64,000 nt of DNA from Acheta domesticus (taxonomy: Eukaryota; Arthropoda; Insecta; Orthoptera; Gryllidae), in contig JAHLJT010003656.1 in the NCBI GenBank assembly GCA_031308135.1, forward strand, positions 72,310,984-72,374,983, read 5' to 3'. The position numbers were made by a program, and so were the translations under genes. This document shows positions 1 through 12,232 of the stretch, piece by piece (position 1 is the first letter of the stretch; each line of letters begins with the position of its first letter). The notes below the pieces were generated by a model. It was not told where the DNA came from, did not search any database, and saw only the letters and a program-made list of their open reading frames with translations.

Positions 1-863
1 AATTGACATCTGATGTTAATGCTAATGGTATATACCTGCAATTTTCTACTGTTATTTGTGTTAATTCTAATTACTTTGTTCGTACATTTGTTAGGTATAT
101 ACTTACTACTTTCATTTTTGTTGAAGATAATTATTGGAAGTAAATTTGCTTGGAGCATACTTCTCTTCTATGTTAAAGTGTTTTTACACATACGCATGCG
201 GATCAGGGTGCGCTGAAAAAATATTTTAGGTCCTACGGGACTACGGAGTTATAGTTGCAAATTTTATGTCATTGAAGTAATGTCTTCGTGCCCGCATTTA
301 TCACCATCCATACCACAGTGCACCGCATGGGCTGGCGCGAGCTGCGTGGGCCACAGACTGCAGCTGGAGCCCTGCCCGGAATCCGCTTTCAACTCAATAG
401 TTCTGTACCGCACCCCGACCTGTGGATACATTTATCCTATCTTCATTCCCCGAACTCATTATCTGATACGCTTTTGACCTTTACGTGCATGGTCTGATTT
501 TACATACAAAAGACGATGGTTACAGCACAAGGCATAATAACTATTCTTTTTCCGCGAAAATGCGGGTCAGGCAACACATTTTAAAATATAGGTATAGTGG
601 GAAGGGCGGAATTATTGGATTGTAGTTGGACCAGTTGATCATTTCTGCGAAAAGAAATGTGAAAGTCACTCTCGTTTTGAAACCATCAATGAAAGTTTAT
701 ACTGGTTATAGGAAGAGTTGGAGGGTTATGAGACAGTCTCACAATAAGTGTATTGTTTACATACTCATACCGAAATTTCGTTTCCGTATGATGAAGTACG
801 CCTAAGGAACCTCGTGTGACACTAAAGACGCCAAGCGCACAAAAATGCAGAAGGAATTATAAC
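1..863. other. AT-rich DNA, no gene seen
   Basis: One moderately GC-rich patch at 280-480 has short open frames on both strands but no splice-supported exon. Confidence 0.6.
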
Positions 864-956
864 TGGGAGAGATGGCTCAGTGCATCAACCTGATGTCACT
901 GCAGTCCCTCTGACCGGGAGGTCCTAGGTTCGAGTCCCGACGGCGGCGGCAGGATT
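864..956 (+). mobile_element. tRNA-derived SINE head (composite family)
   Basis: Only the tRNA-like head is present. It has an A box around GATGGCTCAGTGC and a B box GGTTCGAGTCC (928-938), then CGACGGCGGCGGCAGG. It matches the head of the 590-bp SINE at 12233. The body is missing, or lost by 5' end or template-switch events. It is unlikely to be a working tRNA, as no acceptor stem pairing was seen. Confidence 0.8.
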
Positions 957-2279
957 TTAATGTCTAATAATGATCCATGCTTCAAAATTAAATGCCCATT
1001 TGTTTAAATGGATTATGTCTAGTATTTCAAGTTACCAGGGTTTCAAGTTACTACTGTATATCCACCACTGTATGTGTTTTCATTTTCTATTTTTTTTAAA
1101 GAAAATAACATGCTCATTGTGACTCTTAAGCAATATTTTAAAGCAATAGCTTTAAAATATATGCTTATATATAAGGAAAAATATTATTTAATTCTATCTA
1201 ACACAAAATTGCAATTTAATAATTGATTGTTCACCAGGAATGTTATAATATCCAAATCATAGAAAAATGAACAAAATCATGAGAGCAATCTCTCACATCA
1301 CGATTGACATAAAATAGAACATGTGGCAATTCAGAGATGGGTAATGTTTAATAGCACATTTGTGACCATTTTCCCCCATTATGAAACTGAATAAAAGAGA
1401 TCACCGAGTAAACTTTTGTGACGATATGTTACGGACAATCATAAGATAATCATGGGTATTGGTTAAATAGAATGCAAAGGGCTTTATATTTTTATACGAT
1501 CTCGTACACGACTCTACTCTCTTGTCAGAAATTAGAACAGAAAATAATCATGATTTTTTTTAAGAATATGTTTTTGCTTTCAGAGAACTATCTTATTCAA
1601 TTAAACATAGTTAATAAAAAATAGTTTATTGCTGTCATCAAACAAAAACAATTCAGCATCAAAATTTTGTGTTTAGCACAACACTAAATTTGTGATTACA
1701 TCGTAGCAAAGCGAATTACATTATAAACCCTACAAGCAATTATAATACTTGGTGTCGAAATCTAATATGTATAATTAGTTGTAGTTTCATATTTCACCCT
1801 GTCGTATACCGAGAACAAACATTTGCAATATAATACAAAAGACAATATTGCTTGAACTGTATATGACCGTCATGTTCTTGCCGATTGCTCTTTAAATTTA
1901 CGCGCTATCTTTCGAATTGCGCATTCTGATTGGTGGACCCCACTCCTAGATTGGGTCTCATCCCCACCCTTCATCGATTTTCTCAGGTGCACCCGAGTTG
2001 CCCGCACGCAGCTCCTGAGGTCAGTGAAGGTGCAAAATGCTGTGCAGGTCTGGTCTAGGGAGATCGCTTGAATATGAGGGTGGACTTGTCTTCCTAGCGC
2101 CGCGCCGATCTGAGCCGCCTGTCCGTGAGTGTCGAAAATTTTGTCACCGTGGGTGACAAGGTGAAAGTTTTGTCATAATTATTCGCTGGCGTACCATTTC
2201 GCAACAACAGGACTTATCATATCATGATGTACCTCACTCAGGTCTGAAGACAATTTTGAATCACCCTCAGGTTTGTGTA
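957..2279. other. AT-rich DNA, no gene seen
   Basis: A less AT-rich stretch at 1910-2180 ends in a small inverted repeat (TTTGTCACC...GGTGACAAG). Nothing coding. Confidence 0.6.
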
Positions 2280-2632
2280 AGTATTTGGATTGATTGATTA
2301 GTGATCCTTTGCGAGTCAACGGCTAAGGTCATTAGTCCCATATGTGTAGTGCTTGTCTTTATCGTGGGATTGCCGATTATCCTCCCCCGCTGTATTGGGA
2401 GATCCCGCTCCGACCTACACGTCGGCTTGCAGGGTTTCTCCCCAACCAGGTATCTCCCATCAACGGGGCACCGCCCCAGCCGGGGCAAGCTCTAAGCTCT
2501 TGGCCTTCTTCGGCTTATGTGGTAGTGAAGGGTATGTACGTGTAAGGGTCGAGGAGAGGACAAAGAAGAGGAAGGGATGATAGCGCCGGTCCGTGGCCCG
2601 TTTGTTACGGTACTACTCCTGAGATAGTATAT
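2280..2632 (-). mobile_element. Composite SINE, truncated, minus strand
   Basis: The tail and body of the 590-bp SINE family in reverse: ATTGATTGATTAG tail, GGCTAAGGTCATTAGTCCCA, GACCTACACGTCGGCTTGC, ACGGGGCACCGCCCCAGCC and GGACAAAGAAGAGGAAGG. The tRNA head, expected above 2632, is absent. Confidence 0.85.
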
Positions 2633-4559
2633 AAGATGCATAAATCGGTACCAATGGGTTAATTTCTTTAATAAAAATATTTAAATCTCAGTCACCACGA
2701 GTCCGCATAGAATGATATCTACAATAGGGTGATTGTAAGAAATAAACGTGTTATATTTCTTTGAAGAGAACACCTACAAAGTTGTCAATTGGTGTAAAAA
2801 TGGAATCCTCAATGTTTCAGCTTCGTCAGAAAGCGGAATGTCACCAGCTCTAGTTGAAAATGCCGTTTTGTAATTTTGAAATTCTAATTTATTCTCTTGG
2901 CTGCTTTATTTGCATGATCTTAATAGAAAATGCAGATGTTTTGAAATCGTTTACCGATTACATTGCTACAGAAAACAAAGATGCAAACAACAATTCATTA
3001 TAGCAAAATAAAATATAAAAACAACCGCATACACGCTAAACTATAACGATGTATAAATGTAAAAGCAATAACTTCACAGAAGCGTATTAATCTCTTAATA
3101 GATATTTTAATCAATTATGGCCAAAATTCATTAGGCACTTATAATCCTACGCAATAAGCCGATAAAGTTCTCGCTTCAAATATTAGAACCGAGCATTCGA
3201 AGCTTATATTCAAATATTAGCTGTGAATGCCATTTGTGGGCCTAATGCTGTGGTTAGAGGAATTGGAAATCAACAATACTATTGTTTATTATTTTGTTTT
3301 TATCATTTACCTGATAAGAATCTCTATGTTCATATGTTAATACTTCGTATATAATAATCGCGCAACTTTTCTTTACCCATGACCTTGCTTCCCCCTCTCT
3401 GGCACAATAAACAGTTGACGGCAAAAGCTCGCAGTGAGCACTGATGACAACATTCCAAACACATCTTCACTGGCGCGAAGTAGAAACTATTTTCTGTTGA
3501 AGACGAGAACTTCTGTCCGTGATTTTCTAAAAAAAAATCTAAAGAAATGACCGAAGCAGGAGAAGATCCATCACAGAAGATACATAGAACTCCTGAGAAA
3601 GTTAGAACGCAAATCATTGAGAAAGTTGTGATTCTCCAGACACTAGTATTGGGTCGTAAAATCTAGTGGCCGATTTTGGAACTAATACCCCCACTCCACC
3701 CGCATTTCTTCAATCCATCGGTCAAGAAAAGTTGTGTGTTTCGTGAATTGACCTTAACTAGATTACCTTGGGGAAAAGTAAATGACAACATACGCGGTGA
3801 TCTTCGAATAAAAAAAGTGAGTTTTTCGTGTTTTTTATTTTTTATTTATACATTTTTAATTAAATATGTCCTGACTTCAGTATATTTTATAGAAATTTCG
3901 TGAATATCGTTTATTGGATAAGGATAATCTTCTGCCCGATGGAACTCTGGTTCTCTTGTACATAAAAATGCAACAACTTGACAATACGCGCCTTTACTCA
4001 AAATTGTAGTTGTTGCTGTTCGTGCATTGTTTGAAAGAAATTTTGTGGCTCTAAATATGTTAGTTGCATGAAATGTATATTATCGGCAAAAATATTATCA
4101 TATAAGCATTAATTGAACTGGACCGAAAAAATAATTTCAACCGAAATAAAGCTTTGTTAGATGTACCCCACCTAGCAATATCCGATATTTTTTTAAAAAG
4201 TTGTTGCGGAGAGCAGTATGTTGAATGTGTAGGGAGGACAGAGTTACGTAAATTGCAATTATATATTTTGTTCTCCACAATTAATGTAGATGCTATCGTT
4301 CTCTTGGTATCATAAAATGAGAAAAATAATATCAGATCCTGATTTCTTTGTTATAATATGACTATTACATTCTATATAATAAATGTGTTCAGGTTTACTC
4401 CCTATACCGTAAACGATTCGACTTGCTTGTCTCAAACACTAAAGCAAGAAACATTAAACCATTACATATACCAATTCCATCAATTAGTCAATAAATACAG
4501 TTCGATCAGATTCCGAGTGGCAAAGTTCGCATAGTTCTCCTTCGGGAATCTAGCGATCT
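2633..4559. other. AT-rich DNA, no gene seen
   Basis: Short frames only. The minus frame at 3330-3617 (95 codons) is cysteine-rich but has no known motif and no typical splice borders. Confidence 0.6.
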
Positions 4560-5060
4560 ATTCTGTCCGGTTCAGGAGTTGCGCAGGGACCGAATTCTCG
4601 CCCCCACCTGCAGGTGGAAATATAGGCCTGCGGCGGGCGGCGCGGCGTGCCTGACGCGGGCGGAGGGAGACCGCCGCGCCGCCCACCCTCGCGGCCGCCG
4701 GTGGCCACGGGTGCGGTCAACGGGGGGTGGGGGCGGAGGGGAAGGGGCGGCGGCGGCGTGGAGGGGGCCCGACGCCGACGCCGGGGCGCAGTGTGACAGG
4801 CGCCCGCGTCGGCGAACACGTCTGCGGCCGCCGCGTGATGGGCGCGAAACGTGGCGCGTGACAGCTCCGGCAGCCACATGGCGCGCGGCTATTGCACGCC
4901 GCCGCGCCGCCGGCTGAAGAAGAGGTGGAGAAGGAGGAGGTGCCGGCAGTTTCCGCTTCGCCCCCACACATCCATCTCGGAGCGTGGCGCGGGAACCGGC
5001 GAAGGACGACGATCGAGAATCTTACGGAGGCCGGAAGAGAGCCATCGCTGAAGGAGAGGC
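4560..5060. other. GC-rich island, no supported exon
   Basis: Strongly GC- and CpG-rich next to the 30-bp minisatellite. Several proline- and arginine-rich frames overlap on both strands, none with splice sites or a domain. Possible CpG island. Confidence 0.5.
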
Positions 5061-5069
5061 CTGGAACGG

Positions 5070-5625
5070 ATGAGGTAGAGGACTGGCACGGATGAGGTAG
5101 AGGGCTGGAACGGATGAGGTAGAGGGCTGGGACGGATGAGGTAGAGGGCTGGAACGGATGAGGTAGACGGCTGAAACGGATGAGAGAGAGGGAGGGCTGG
5201 AACGGATGAGAGAGAGGGAGGGAGGGCTGGAATGGATGAGAGAGACGGAGGGAGGGCTGGAACGGATGAGAGAGACGGAGGGAGGGCTGGAACGGATGAG
5301 AGACGGAGGGAGGGCTGGAACGGATGAGAGAGACGGAGGGAGAGCTGGAACGGATGAGAGAGACGGAGGGAGGGCTGGAACGGATGAGAGAGACGGAGGG
5401 AGGGCTGGAACGGATGAGAGAGACGGAGGGAGGGCTGGAACGGATGAGAGAGACAGAGGGAGGGCTGGAACGGATGAGAAAGACAGAGGGAGGGCTGGAA
5501 CGGATGAGAGAGACGGAGAGAGGGCTGGAACGGATGAGAGAGAGGGAGGGAGGGCTGGAACGGATGAGAGAGACGGAGGGAGGGCTGGAACGGATGAGAG
5601 AGACGGAGGGAGGGCTGGAACGGAT
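5070..5625. repeat. 22-bp then 30-bp GA-rich minisatellite
   Basis: The array starts with about five 22-bp units (GGATGAGGTAGAGGGCTGGAAC), then shifts to a 30-bp unit in which GAGAGAGACGGAGGGAGGG replaces part of the shorter unit while the GGGCTGGAACGGATGAG core is kept. There are about 15 of the longer units. It abuts the GC-rich island 4560-5050. Confidence 0.95.
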
Positions 5626-6244
5626 ATGAGATTTTATCCAACAATCTAAGAGTTATTTAGGGGAAGGAAAACAATGATAAAATGCGGATTATTAAAAACA
5701 AAAAGAATTTCGAGAAAGAAAATTATTGTTCTTCTACCAAATGAGCCGGAGGGTGGGGGAGTTGTGAGAAAACATTCCATCCGTTGTCGTGTTTCGTTTC
5801 GTCTCGGCATCCTCTCCCAGTTGAGAGATGGAGGGCGAAGTATGTGCGAAGGAGTTGACAGCGTGATAAGTGTGGCATCAAAGCTATTCAGATGGTGTAC
5901 GTACATATGTCGGACTATTGCGAGAGAATGCGATTAGCAGAGGTGTAGAATGTTCTCGAATGAGCATTGCAATGTGAAGGGCGATTACTGTAAATCATTT
6001 CACAAACGAATGGAGTCAGTTCAGGTAAATGTACTAGAGAAAACTGAGAGAGGATTTTGAAAATTGTCGCAAAATTTTGAGAGAAGGCTACATTCAGTAT
6101 ACACATAAGTGAAACAAAATGTACGAAGAACTAGCGGCTGAAAAAGGGTTAATTTGCAGAGACTTCATTATGGAAATGAACAGCGGACGCACAAATACTA
6201 ATGTAAAAAAGGGTAAATTGCACATTAAATAGAAGAACAACTTA
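5626..6244. other. Spacer between two GA-rich arrays
   Basis: Unremarkable sequence with no gene seen. Confidence 0.6.
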
Positions 6245-6765
6245 AGCGAAAGAGAGAGAGGGGGAAAGAGAGAGAGAGGGGGAACGAGAGAAAGAGAGGG
6301 GGAAAGGGAGAGAAAGAGAGAGTGGGAAAGGGAGAGAAAGAGAGAGTGGGAAAGGGAGAGAAAGAGAGAGTGGGAAAGGGAGAGAAAGAGAGAGTGGGAA
6401 AGGGAGAGAAGAGAGAGTGGGAAAGGGAGAGAAAGAGAGAGTGGGAAAGGGAGAGAAAGAGAGAGTGGGAAAGGGAGAGAAAGAGAGAGTGGGAAAGGGA
6501 GAGAAAGAGAGAGTGGGAAAGGGAGAGAAAGAGAGAGTGGGAAAGGGAGAGAAAGAGAGAGTGGGAAAGGGAGAGAAAGAGAGAGTGGGAAAGGGAGAGA
6601 AAGAGAGAGTGGGAAAGGGAGAGAAGGAGAGAGTGGGAAAGGGAGAGAAGGAGAGAAAGGGAAAGGGAGAGAAAGAGAGAGTGGGAAAGGGAGAGAAAGA
6701 GAGAGCGGGAAAGGGAGAGAAAGAGAGAGTGGGAAAGGGAGAGAAGGAGAGAAAGGGAAAGGATA
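6245..6765. repeat. 24-bp GA-rich minisatellite
   Basis: About 20 units of GAGTGGGAAAGGGAGAGAAA plus GAGA. The strand is almost pure purine, with a few GAAGGAGA variants near 6620-6760 and one 23-bp unit near 6410. Confidence 0.95.
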
Positions 6766-7937
6766 AAGAAAGATGTTGTGAACAAGCGGAAAAAAATGAA
6801 TGAAATGGCGGATGAATAAGAAAATGTTACTCATGTGGGGTTTATTATTAAAATGTTATTTACATGGGCATAACACTATGAATTTGAGAACTACAAAACA
6901 GAAAAGAGAGAAGCATAAAATGGAAAAAAATGTGAGGGAGGAAAGAGGAGACGAGGAGGAACCGAAAAGAAGGGTAGAGGTGGTTTCCAGAAATGGAGTA
7001 ATTTGTTCTTGCAGGGCTGTCGTCCGGCTGGGACGGCTTCGCGGAGAAGGAGTCCGGAAATGAAATATGATTCTTTTGAGGAAGTTGTTAAACGCCGTTT
7101 AAGTGCAATCTTAATTACTGCCAATTTGCTATCAATTTCGGTGATAGTCACTTCTTTTCTTTTCAATTTAGTAAATTAATTTTGTTTCCCCGGAGCCGGG
7201 AAGGGGACAAACGACTCGTTCACTTTCTTTTTCCTTACGCGTTGCCAAGACCTGAAGCCAACTTTCGCTTCCAGCTCACTGCTTGACACAGGGCGTTGGA
7301 GTTTGTGTGCCCCCGCTCTTATAACACTGTTGGAACACGCTAAGGATAAAATGTTGTGCTTAATTGCAAACTGAACTTCAAGAACGAAAATTTAATTATC
7401 GTTTCAATTACCGAGACATTAATTCGTGATCGACAATTAGTACACTTTAGTGTTAGTAGACTCTCGTGGTTGCACGGGTTGATGTTTGGTAAAAGTAATG
7501 AAAAATTTGATCGTGTGGCATGTCGTTAATTTATTTGTTGTTCGGGATGAAGAGTGTGGGTTAAGTGGACCTTTGTCAAGTATTATGAAGGCACGTATAA
7601 CTTTTACACACTACCTGCTCTACGTTGCAATGCATTTTCCTCATTCGTCCCACTCAAAATAACCGTTAAAAAACTAACGTTAAATTGAACTACTGCCAAG
7701 ACTCTTATACCCTTTTACACTCTTTAACTTCTCCTTACACTTTTTAAACAATGTAAAAAAATATTTTTCATGTTACATTACTCCCTAAATGGTATTTGAA
7801 TTAAAGAAACCTTACTGTGGTGAATTTAAGCGTAAATGTACTATTTTAAGAATATGTTTGTGCAGTGGCCAATTCTAGAACTATTTAATTTTCTGTTTTT
7901 GTCATGTGTGCATTTTTGTACTATGTAAAATGTGTTA
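6766..7937. other. AT-rich DNA, no gene seen
   Basis: Nothing recognised. A G-rich patch near 7180-7230 is the only compositional change. Confidence 0.6.
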
Positions 7938-8265
7938 AAATTGTTTTCTTCAGAATGAAACCTATATTTTGAATTGTAAAAGTTAAACGTAATTTGTTAA
8001 TTTGTAAAAACAGTCATATTAAAAAAAAGATTTAACCAAGATACAATGCAAGAAATATTCTTCACGGGTCGCGTGAGTTTCATATATTAAATAGATTCAA
8101 CCAAATTGTTTTATTCAGAATTAAACCTATATTTTAAATTGTAAAAGTTAAACGTAGTTTGTTAATTTGTAAAAAACATTCATATTTAAAAAAAAGATTC
8201 AACCAAGATACAAGGCAAGAAATGTTTTTCACGGGTCGCGTAATAAAGCTTCATACATTAAAAAC
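7938..8265. repeat. 165-bp tandem duplication
   Basis: Two adjacent copies (7938-8102, 8103-8265) of a 165-bp unit. It starts AAATTGTTTT, runs through ACCTATATTTT and AAAGTTAAACGTA, and ends with CACGGGTCGCGT. The copies differ by scattered substitutions and small indels. No coding content. Confidence 0.9.
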
Positions 8266-8299
8266 ATTAATGTTCTGTTTTATATAATAAGTTATGCTC

Positions 8300-8780
8300 G
8301 CAAATGGTTAAATTTTGCACGTACAACCTAGCGCAGGTGTCTGGTAATCACGCAACTTTTAGGAGGCCGCGTCTGCCGCCAACAGCAGAGGCGCAGGTTT
8401 GTCCTTTTTATAAGCCCAGCATTTTACATTCAGTCTCTTTCACGCAGCGCCGCTCTGTGGTCGCCGCATGTCGAGTCGTAACTGCGCTCTCGCGGACGAA
8501 GAGAGAAATTCCTTTAATGAGCATTTTTACAAGCGCACAGCTCGACGCTGCGCGGCGTGACTGCCTACGCGGAAGCCTGTGTGCTAGGCGCTGCGTTTTG
8601 CTTCTGCGCACAGTCCCATCACTGCCATCATCACCGCCCATGTTGGTCTCACAAACCCGCCGTCCCTCGTTCCAAGGCTTCGCTCTGTTGGTACCGCCTT
8701 AGCCAAGCACGTCGCACCCCTGCGTCCATTCATAGCGCCATTTCTGTCACCACCTGCCTCCGTTCCTACTGTCACCACCT
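8300..8780. other. GC-rich island, no supported exon
   Basis: A plus frame of 132 codons (8304-8702) shows no domain and its composition follows the local GC content. Confidence 0.45.
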
Positions 8781-8935
8781 CCAACTATCACACTTTCCCC
8801 TATCTCCTCCGCCACCTCCAACACCCCCAACTCCTTCGCCCTCACCTTCATCACCACCACCTCCCCCATCATCTCCTACATTTCCGCCACCTCCATCAAC
8901 ACCTGCTACATCACCTCCTCCACGCCCATCACTTA
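8780..8935. repeat. CT/CA-rich low-complexity tract
   Basis: Imperfect CCACCTCC/CATCACC triplet-like sequence, ending where a hAT-like TIR begins. It forms the edge of a GC-rich island. Confidence 0.8.
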
Positions 8936-8937
8936 GA

Positions 8938-9060
8938 TCAGGGGTGTCCAACTTGCAAACCCTCAAGGGCCACAACTAGAACCTTTAATATAGCTGCGGG
9001 TCATATTTCCATTACTCAAGCGATCCGCACCTGACTTCCCCGTATTGTTGAACTCGGCGG
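8938..9060. mobile_element. hAT-like MITE, one end
   Basis: CAGGGGTGTCCAACTTGC closely matches the terminus of the MITE at 43112 and is followed by GGGCCACAAC, typical of this type. No matching inverted end was found before the foldback element starting near 9215, so it seems truncated. The end coordinate is approximate. Confidence 0.65.
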
Positions 9061-9214
9061 TTTGCCCAACTGCTCTGAATCTGGGGAGGAGAGAATGAAA
9101 CCATGCATGATATCAGGCCGTGCTATGCATAACGCAGTGAAACATATTCGGATAATTCTGAATTTGTGAATTTACTGCAAAAAATTCTTAAATCTTAATT
9201 TAACTTACTTTTAC

Positions 9215-10465
9215 TTTCCCGTATACATACGTACAGGGAAAGTTGTGTAAAAACGTCAGATTTTTGGCAGAAAAAAATTCATTGCCGGGCCTTGATAACG
9301 AGAAAGTGGATAAATCCAGTTGCTAAATTAAGAAAAAAATTCTAACACGTGGTGTAGCCAGAATTCCTATTTTGTGGGTCCTTGATACCAAAAAACCAAT
9401 TGAGAGCAAAACGTCCGTCTATCTGTCCGTCCGTCTGTGAACACTTCTAGCGCCTAAGCCATGCGTAAGAATTTTTGCAAGTTGAAGAAACGCCTGTCGA
9501 TCCTGCTCGAGTCATAGCTTTGAGACTTTGAAAACCATTCTTTAAAATTTAGGGGTACTTTACACGAAGCTCTCCGGACATTTTAAAAATTTTCTCAAGA
9601 ACGGCTTTAAATTTTTTCTTTAAATTTCTTGTAAGAATAGAGTAAAATACACTTATAAAGGTGGCATAGGTCCGATATTCATGGTTAACTCTGAATTTTC
9701 GAAAATTGCAAAAGTTTGATTTTTTCGACGTCTTTCTACAACTACAAAATAGATGATAAACATTTTTCCTTCAAATGAAATTTGTTTTCCCAAAATAGTT
9801 CTTTCTTTAAGGTCATGTACATTTTTTGAAATTTTTAGTAGTTTTCTCGCAATATTGCGTGCAATATGTGCAATTTAAAAATATTAAAAAAACAAGATTT
9901 TCTCAAAAACGGCTCCTAAATTTTTCTTTAAACTTCTGGTAAAGATAGGGACTAATGTACTCTATGAAATGATATAAACGCCATATTGCTCGATTGTTTT
10001 GTTTTTTCGAAATTTACAAAAATGTAATTTTTTGCCATGTCTCACACGTTGTTAATATTTACATTAGCGGCAATTTGTTGACATTATTATATTAATGAGT
10101 ACATGTGCTTTAAATAATGTCCTATAAAGTTCCTCGAAAGCTCAGCCGTTTTCTGTGAATAAGAGCTGCAAATTTCGAATTTATAGTGGCGCTTAAACGC
10201 CATTTTCTTGAAAACGGCTCCAAATTTTTCAATGAAAATTGCCATTTGGGACAAGGTTTTACTGTTATTTATTATTAAAAATATTTCCGTTCTACTATTA
10301 GGAAATAGAAAAATTAGGAAAATGTCCAAAAAAATGTAGTTTGGGCGGCGATAGATGGCAGCTGGCAAGAGTATGTGTCAAGTCCAAATATCTAGCCGAG
10401 ACCAAAGGAAATAGAGAACTAATACGGGAAAGTTTGTGCCATTCTGTGGCACCACTAGTTGAAAT
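9215..10465 (+). mobile_element. Foldback-family arm, copy 1
   Basis: Starts at ACTTTCCCGTATACATACG. It passes a short CCGTCCGTCTGTG tract (9411-9438) and several AAAACGGCTCCAAATTTTT stretches, reaches GGGCGGCGATAGATGGCAGC (about 10347), and ends at TGTGGCACCACTAGTTGAAAT. It matches, in order, the left arm (59650-60430) and, inverted, the right arm (60830-63035) of the palindromic element. No intact gene. Confidence 0.85.
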
Positions 10466-10589
10466 TAAAGGGGTGTTGACTACAGGACGGCATGTGCGCT
10501 ATGCGCACTATGTTCCCGCTCGGCATGGATGTAAGGGACTTTCACTTTTGACTAATAACCCTTCGCAGGACACAATAAATGGCAGCGCG

Positions 10590-10960
10590 GGCCGCATGCA
10601 TATCATCACCGCCATCTCCTACATCATCACCGCCATCACCTACATCTTCACCCCCTCCTCTACCTCATCACCGTCATCCACTACCTCTTTACCACCATCC
10701 ACTATCTCATTATCACCATCCACTACATTATTACCACCATCCTCTACCTCATCAACACCATCCGCTACCTCATCACCACCATTCTCAACCTCATCACCAC
10801 CATTCTCTACATTACCACCATCCACTACATTACCACCATCCACTACATTACCACCATCCACTACATTACCACCATCCACTACATTACCACCATCCACTAC
10901 ATTACCACCATCCTCTACCTCATTACCACCATCCACTGCTTCATCACGTAGATCATTATC
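10590..10960. repeat. CAY-triplet repeat with 18-bp core
   Basis: Pyrimidine- and CA-rich imperfect repeat. The best-ordered part (about 10803-10915) is tandem TACCACCATCCACTACAT. The flanks, on to about 11120, are degenerate CACCATC/CATCACC repeats. Long threonine-, serine-, proline- or histidine-rich frames here are products of the repeat. Confidence 0.9.
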
Positions 10961-11199
10961 ACTTACGTCACCCCCACCATCGCCTACGTCACCGCCTCCA
11001 TCACCTACGTTACTACCTCTATCTCCACTACCGTCACATTTATTACTATCACATTTCCCTCTCTCCCCTTACAGATTACCTACGGTGTCTTCATCACAAC
11101 TCTCTCCATCACCTCCGTAACATTCACCCCGCCCGTCTCTCCACAACGTGCATCACCTCCCCGCACACATTCACCACCGCCAACTTACATTTGGTCGTT

Positions 11200-11450
11200 C
11201 CTTAGAAATACATGAGGCGCGCCACGCGACGCATTCGCGGCCCCGCCGCACGGTGTCACGGTGGAGAGTCTTCGCTCGCCGGCGAACGGCTGTTGGCGGC
11301 GTTTGTTTTTTTAACGACACGCGCACAGCGAAAGTCCCCCTTGTGCTCGCAGCGCCCACACGTTGGTTGGGGACGGCGCGGCGCGGCGCGGCGCGGCGCG
11401 GGAGGCCGTGGCAGGGGCGAAGATGAAAGTGCGGACAGCACATACGAGAA
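11200..11450. other. GC-rich island with (GGCGC)n
   Basis: GC-rich stretch overlapping direct-repeat copy 1. Frames on both strands are open because of composition. No gene supported. Confidence 0.5.
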
Positions 11451-11490
11451 TGCGGTAACTCATTAAAAGATATAAAATGAATATATTTTT
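11310..11490. repeat. Diverged direct repeat, copy 1
   Basis: This segment (TTAACGACACGCGCA ... CACACGTTGGTTGGGGACGG ... CATTAAAAGATATAAAATG) recurs at 12028-12190 in the same orientation. In this copy a GCGGC stretch is expanded to (GGCGC)n near 11377-11400. It is either a dispersed repeat or a local duplication of about 0.7 kb that was later filled with SINEs. Confidence 0.85.
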
Positions 11491-11549
11491 TAAAATTAAA
11501 GGTCGCATCAACATCTAGGTCACTATTACTAGGCGACTACTATTGGGTT

Positions 11550-11720
11550 TAACGTTATGGTAACTCTGAAGATGACCTGATATGGTGATGATAAGGGGTG
11601 AAAGAACGAACACACCACCATGCCCGAGGCAGGACTCGAACCCGCGATCCTTCGGTCCGAGATCGCTACGACTCTACTGACTTAGCGATCTGGGTCACCG
11701 GGATCGGCGAAGATAATTTG
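11550..11720 (-). mobile_element. tRNA-derived SINE, second family
   Basis: On the minus strand there is a tRNA-like head with B box GGGTTCGAGTCCTG (complement at 11630-11643), followed by CCTCGGGCATGGTGGTGTG and a short body ending in TCATCACCATATCAGGTCATC. It differs from the composite family in both head and body. Confidence 0.7.
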
Positions 11721-11764
11721 AATATAATATGTGAATAATGAAATATATAAAATAACCACACGCG

Positions 11765-11880
11765 TATGGCAGCTAAGCACGGTTTTAAATGAGGATTCGA
11801 ACTAACCCAAGATATATTAACATCCCGGCCAGGAGTAGACAGTGCTTTAGCGGTCACGGCTAAATCGACATCTGGCATTC
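11765..11880 (-). mobile_element. tRNA-like SINE fragment
   Basis: The minus strand has GGGTTAGTTCGAATCC (B box with an insertion) downstream of TGACCGCTAAAGCACTG. It is a short, decayed tRNA-like segment. Confidence 0.5.
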
Positions 11881-11995
11881 AGGAATGAAAAAAACAAACT
11901 TGCTTATATGTTTCGTTTAGGATGTTTACTTTTATATATGAAGCAAAATTCACAATTATACCACAAAATGTCAAGAAACAAGGAAAAAGGTGTGA

Positions 11996-12013
11996 GGTCC
12001 CCAATTGGGGACC
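11996..12013. other. Perfect 18-bp palindrome
   Basis: GGTCCCCAATTGGGGACC reads the same on both strands. The CCCAATTGG core recurs as the SINE target duplication at 12221 and 12823. No function is known. Confidence 0.9.
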
Positions 12014-12027
12014 ATGGTACTTAATGG

Positions 12028-12190
12028 GTTAACGACACGCGCAGATCGAAGTCCCGCTTGTGCTCGCGGTGCCCACACGTTGGTTGGGGACGGCGGGGCG
12101 CGGCGTGGGAGTCCGTGGCAGGGCCGAAGATGAAAGTGCGGAGAACACATGCGAGAATGCGGTGACTCATTAAAAGATATAAAATGTCGA
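12028..12190. repeat. Diverged direct repeat, copy 2
   Basis: Second copy of the segment at 11310-11490. It lies just after a perfect 18-bp palindrome and just before a full-length SINE. Confidence 0.85.
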
Positions 12191-12232
12191 TTTTATTCAC
12201 TCTTATTTCTCTTAGTGATCCCCAATTGGTGG

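Noticed and set aside
280..500. Possible cysteine-containing exon on either strand
   Set aside because: A minus frame (IELKADSGQGSSC...) follows an AG but lacks a pyrimidine tract and does not continue the CUB sequence; the plus frames show no domain.
864..956. tRNA gene
   Set aside because: A and B boxes are present, but the sequence recurs as the head of a SINE family and no acceptor stem closes it.
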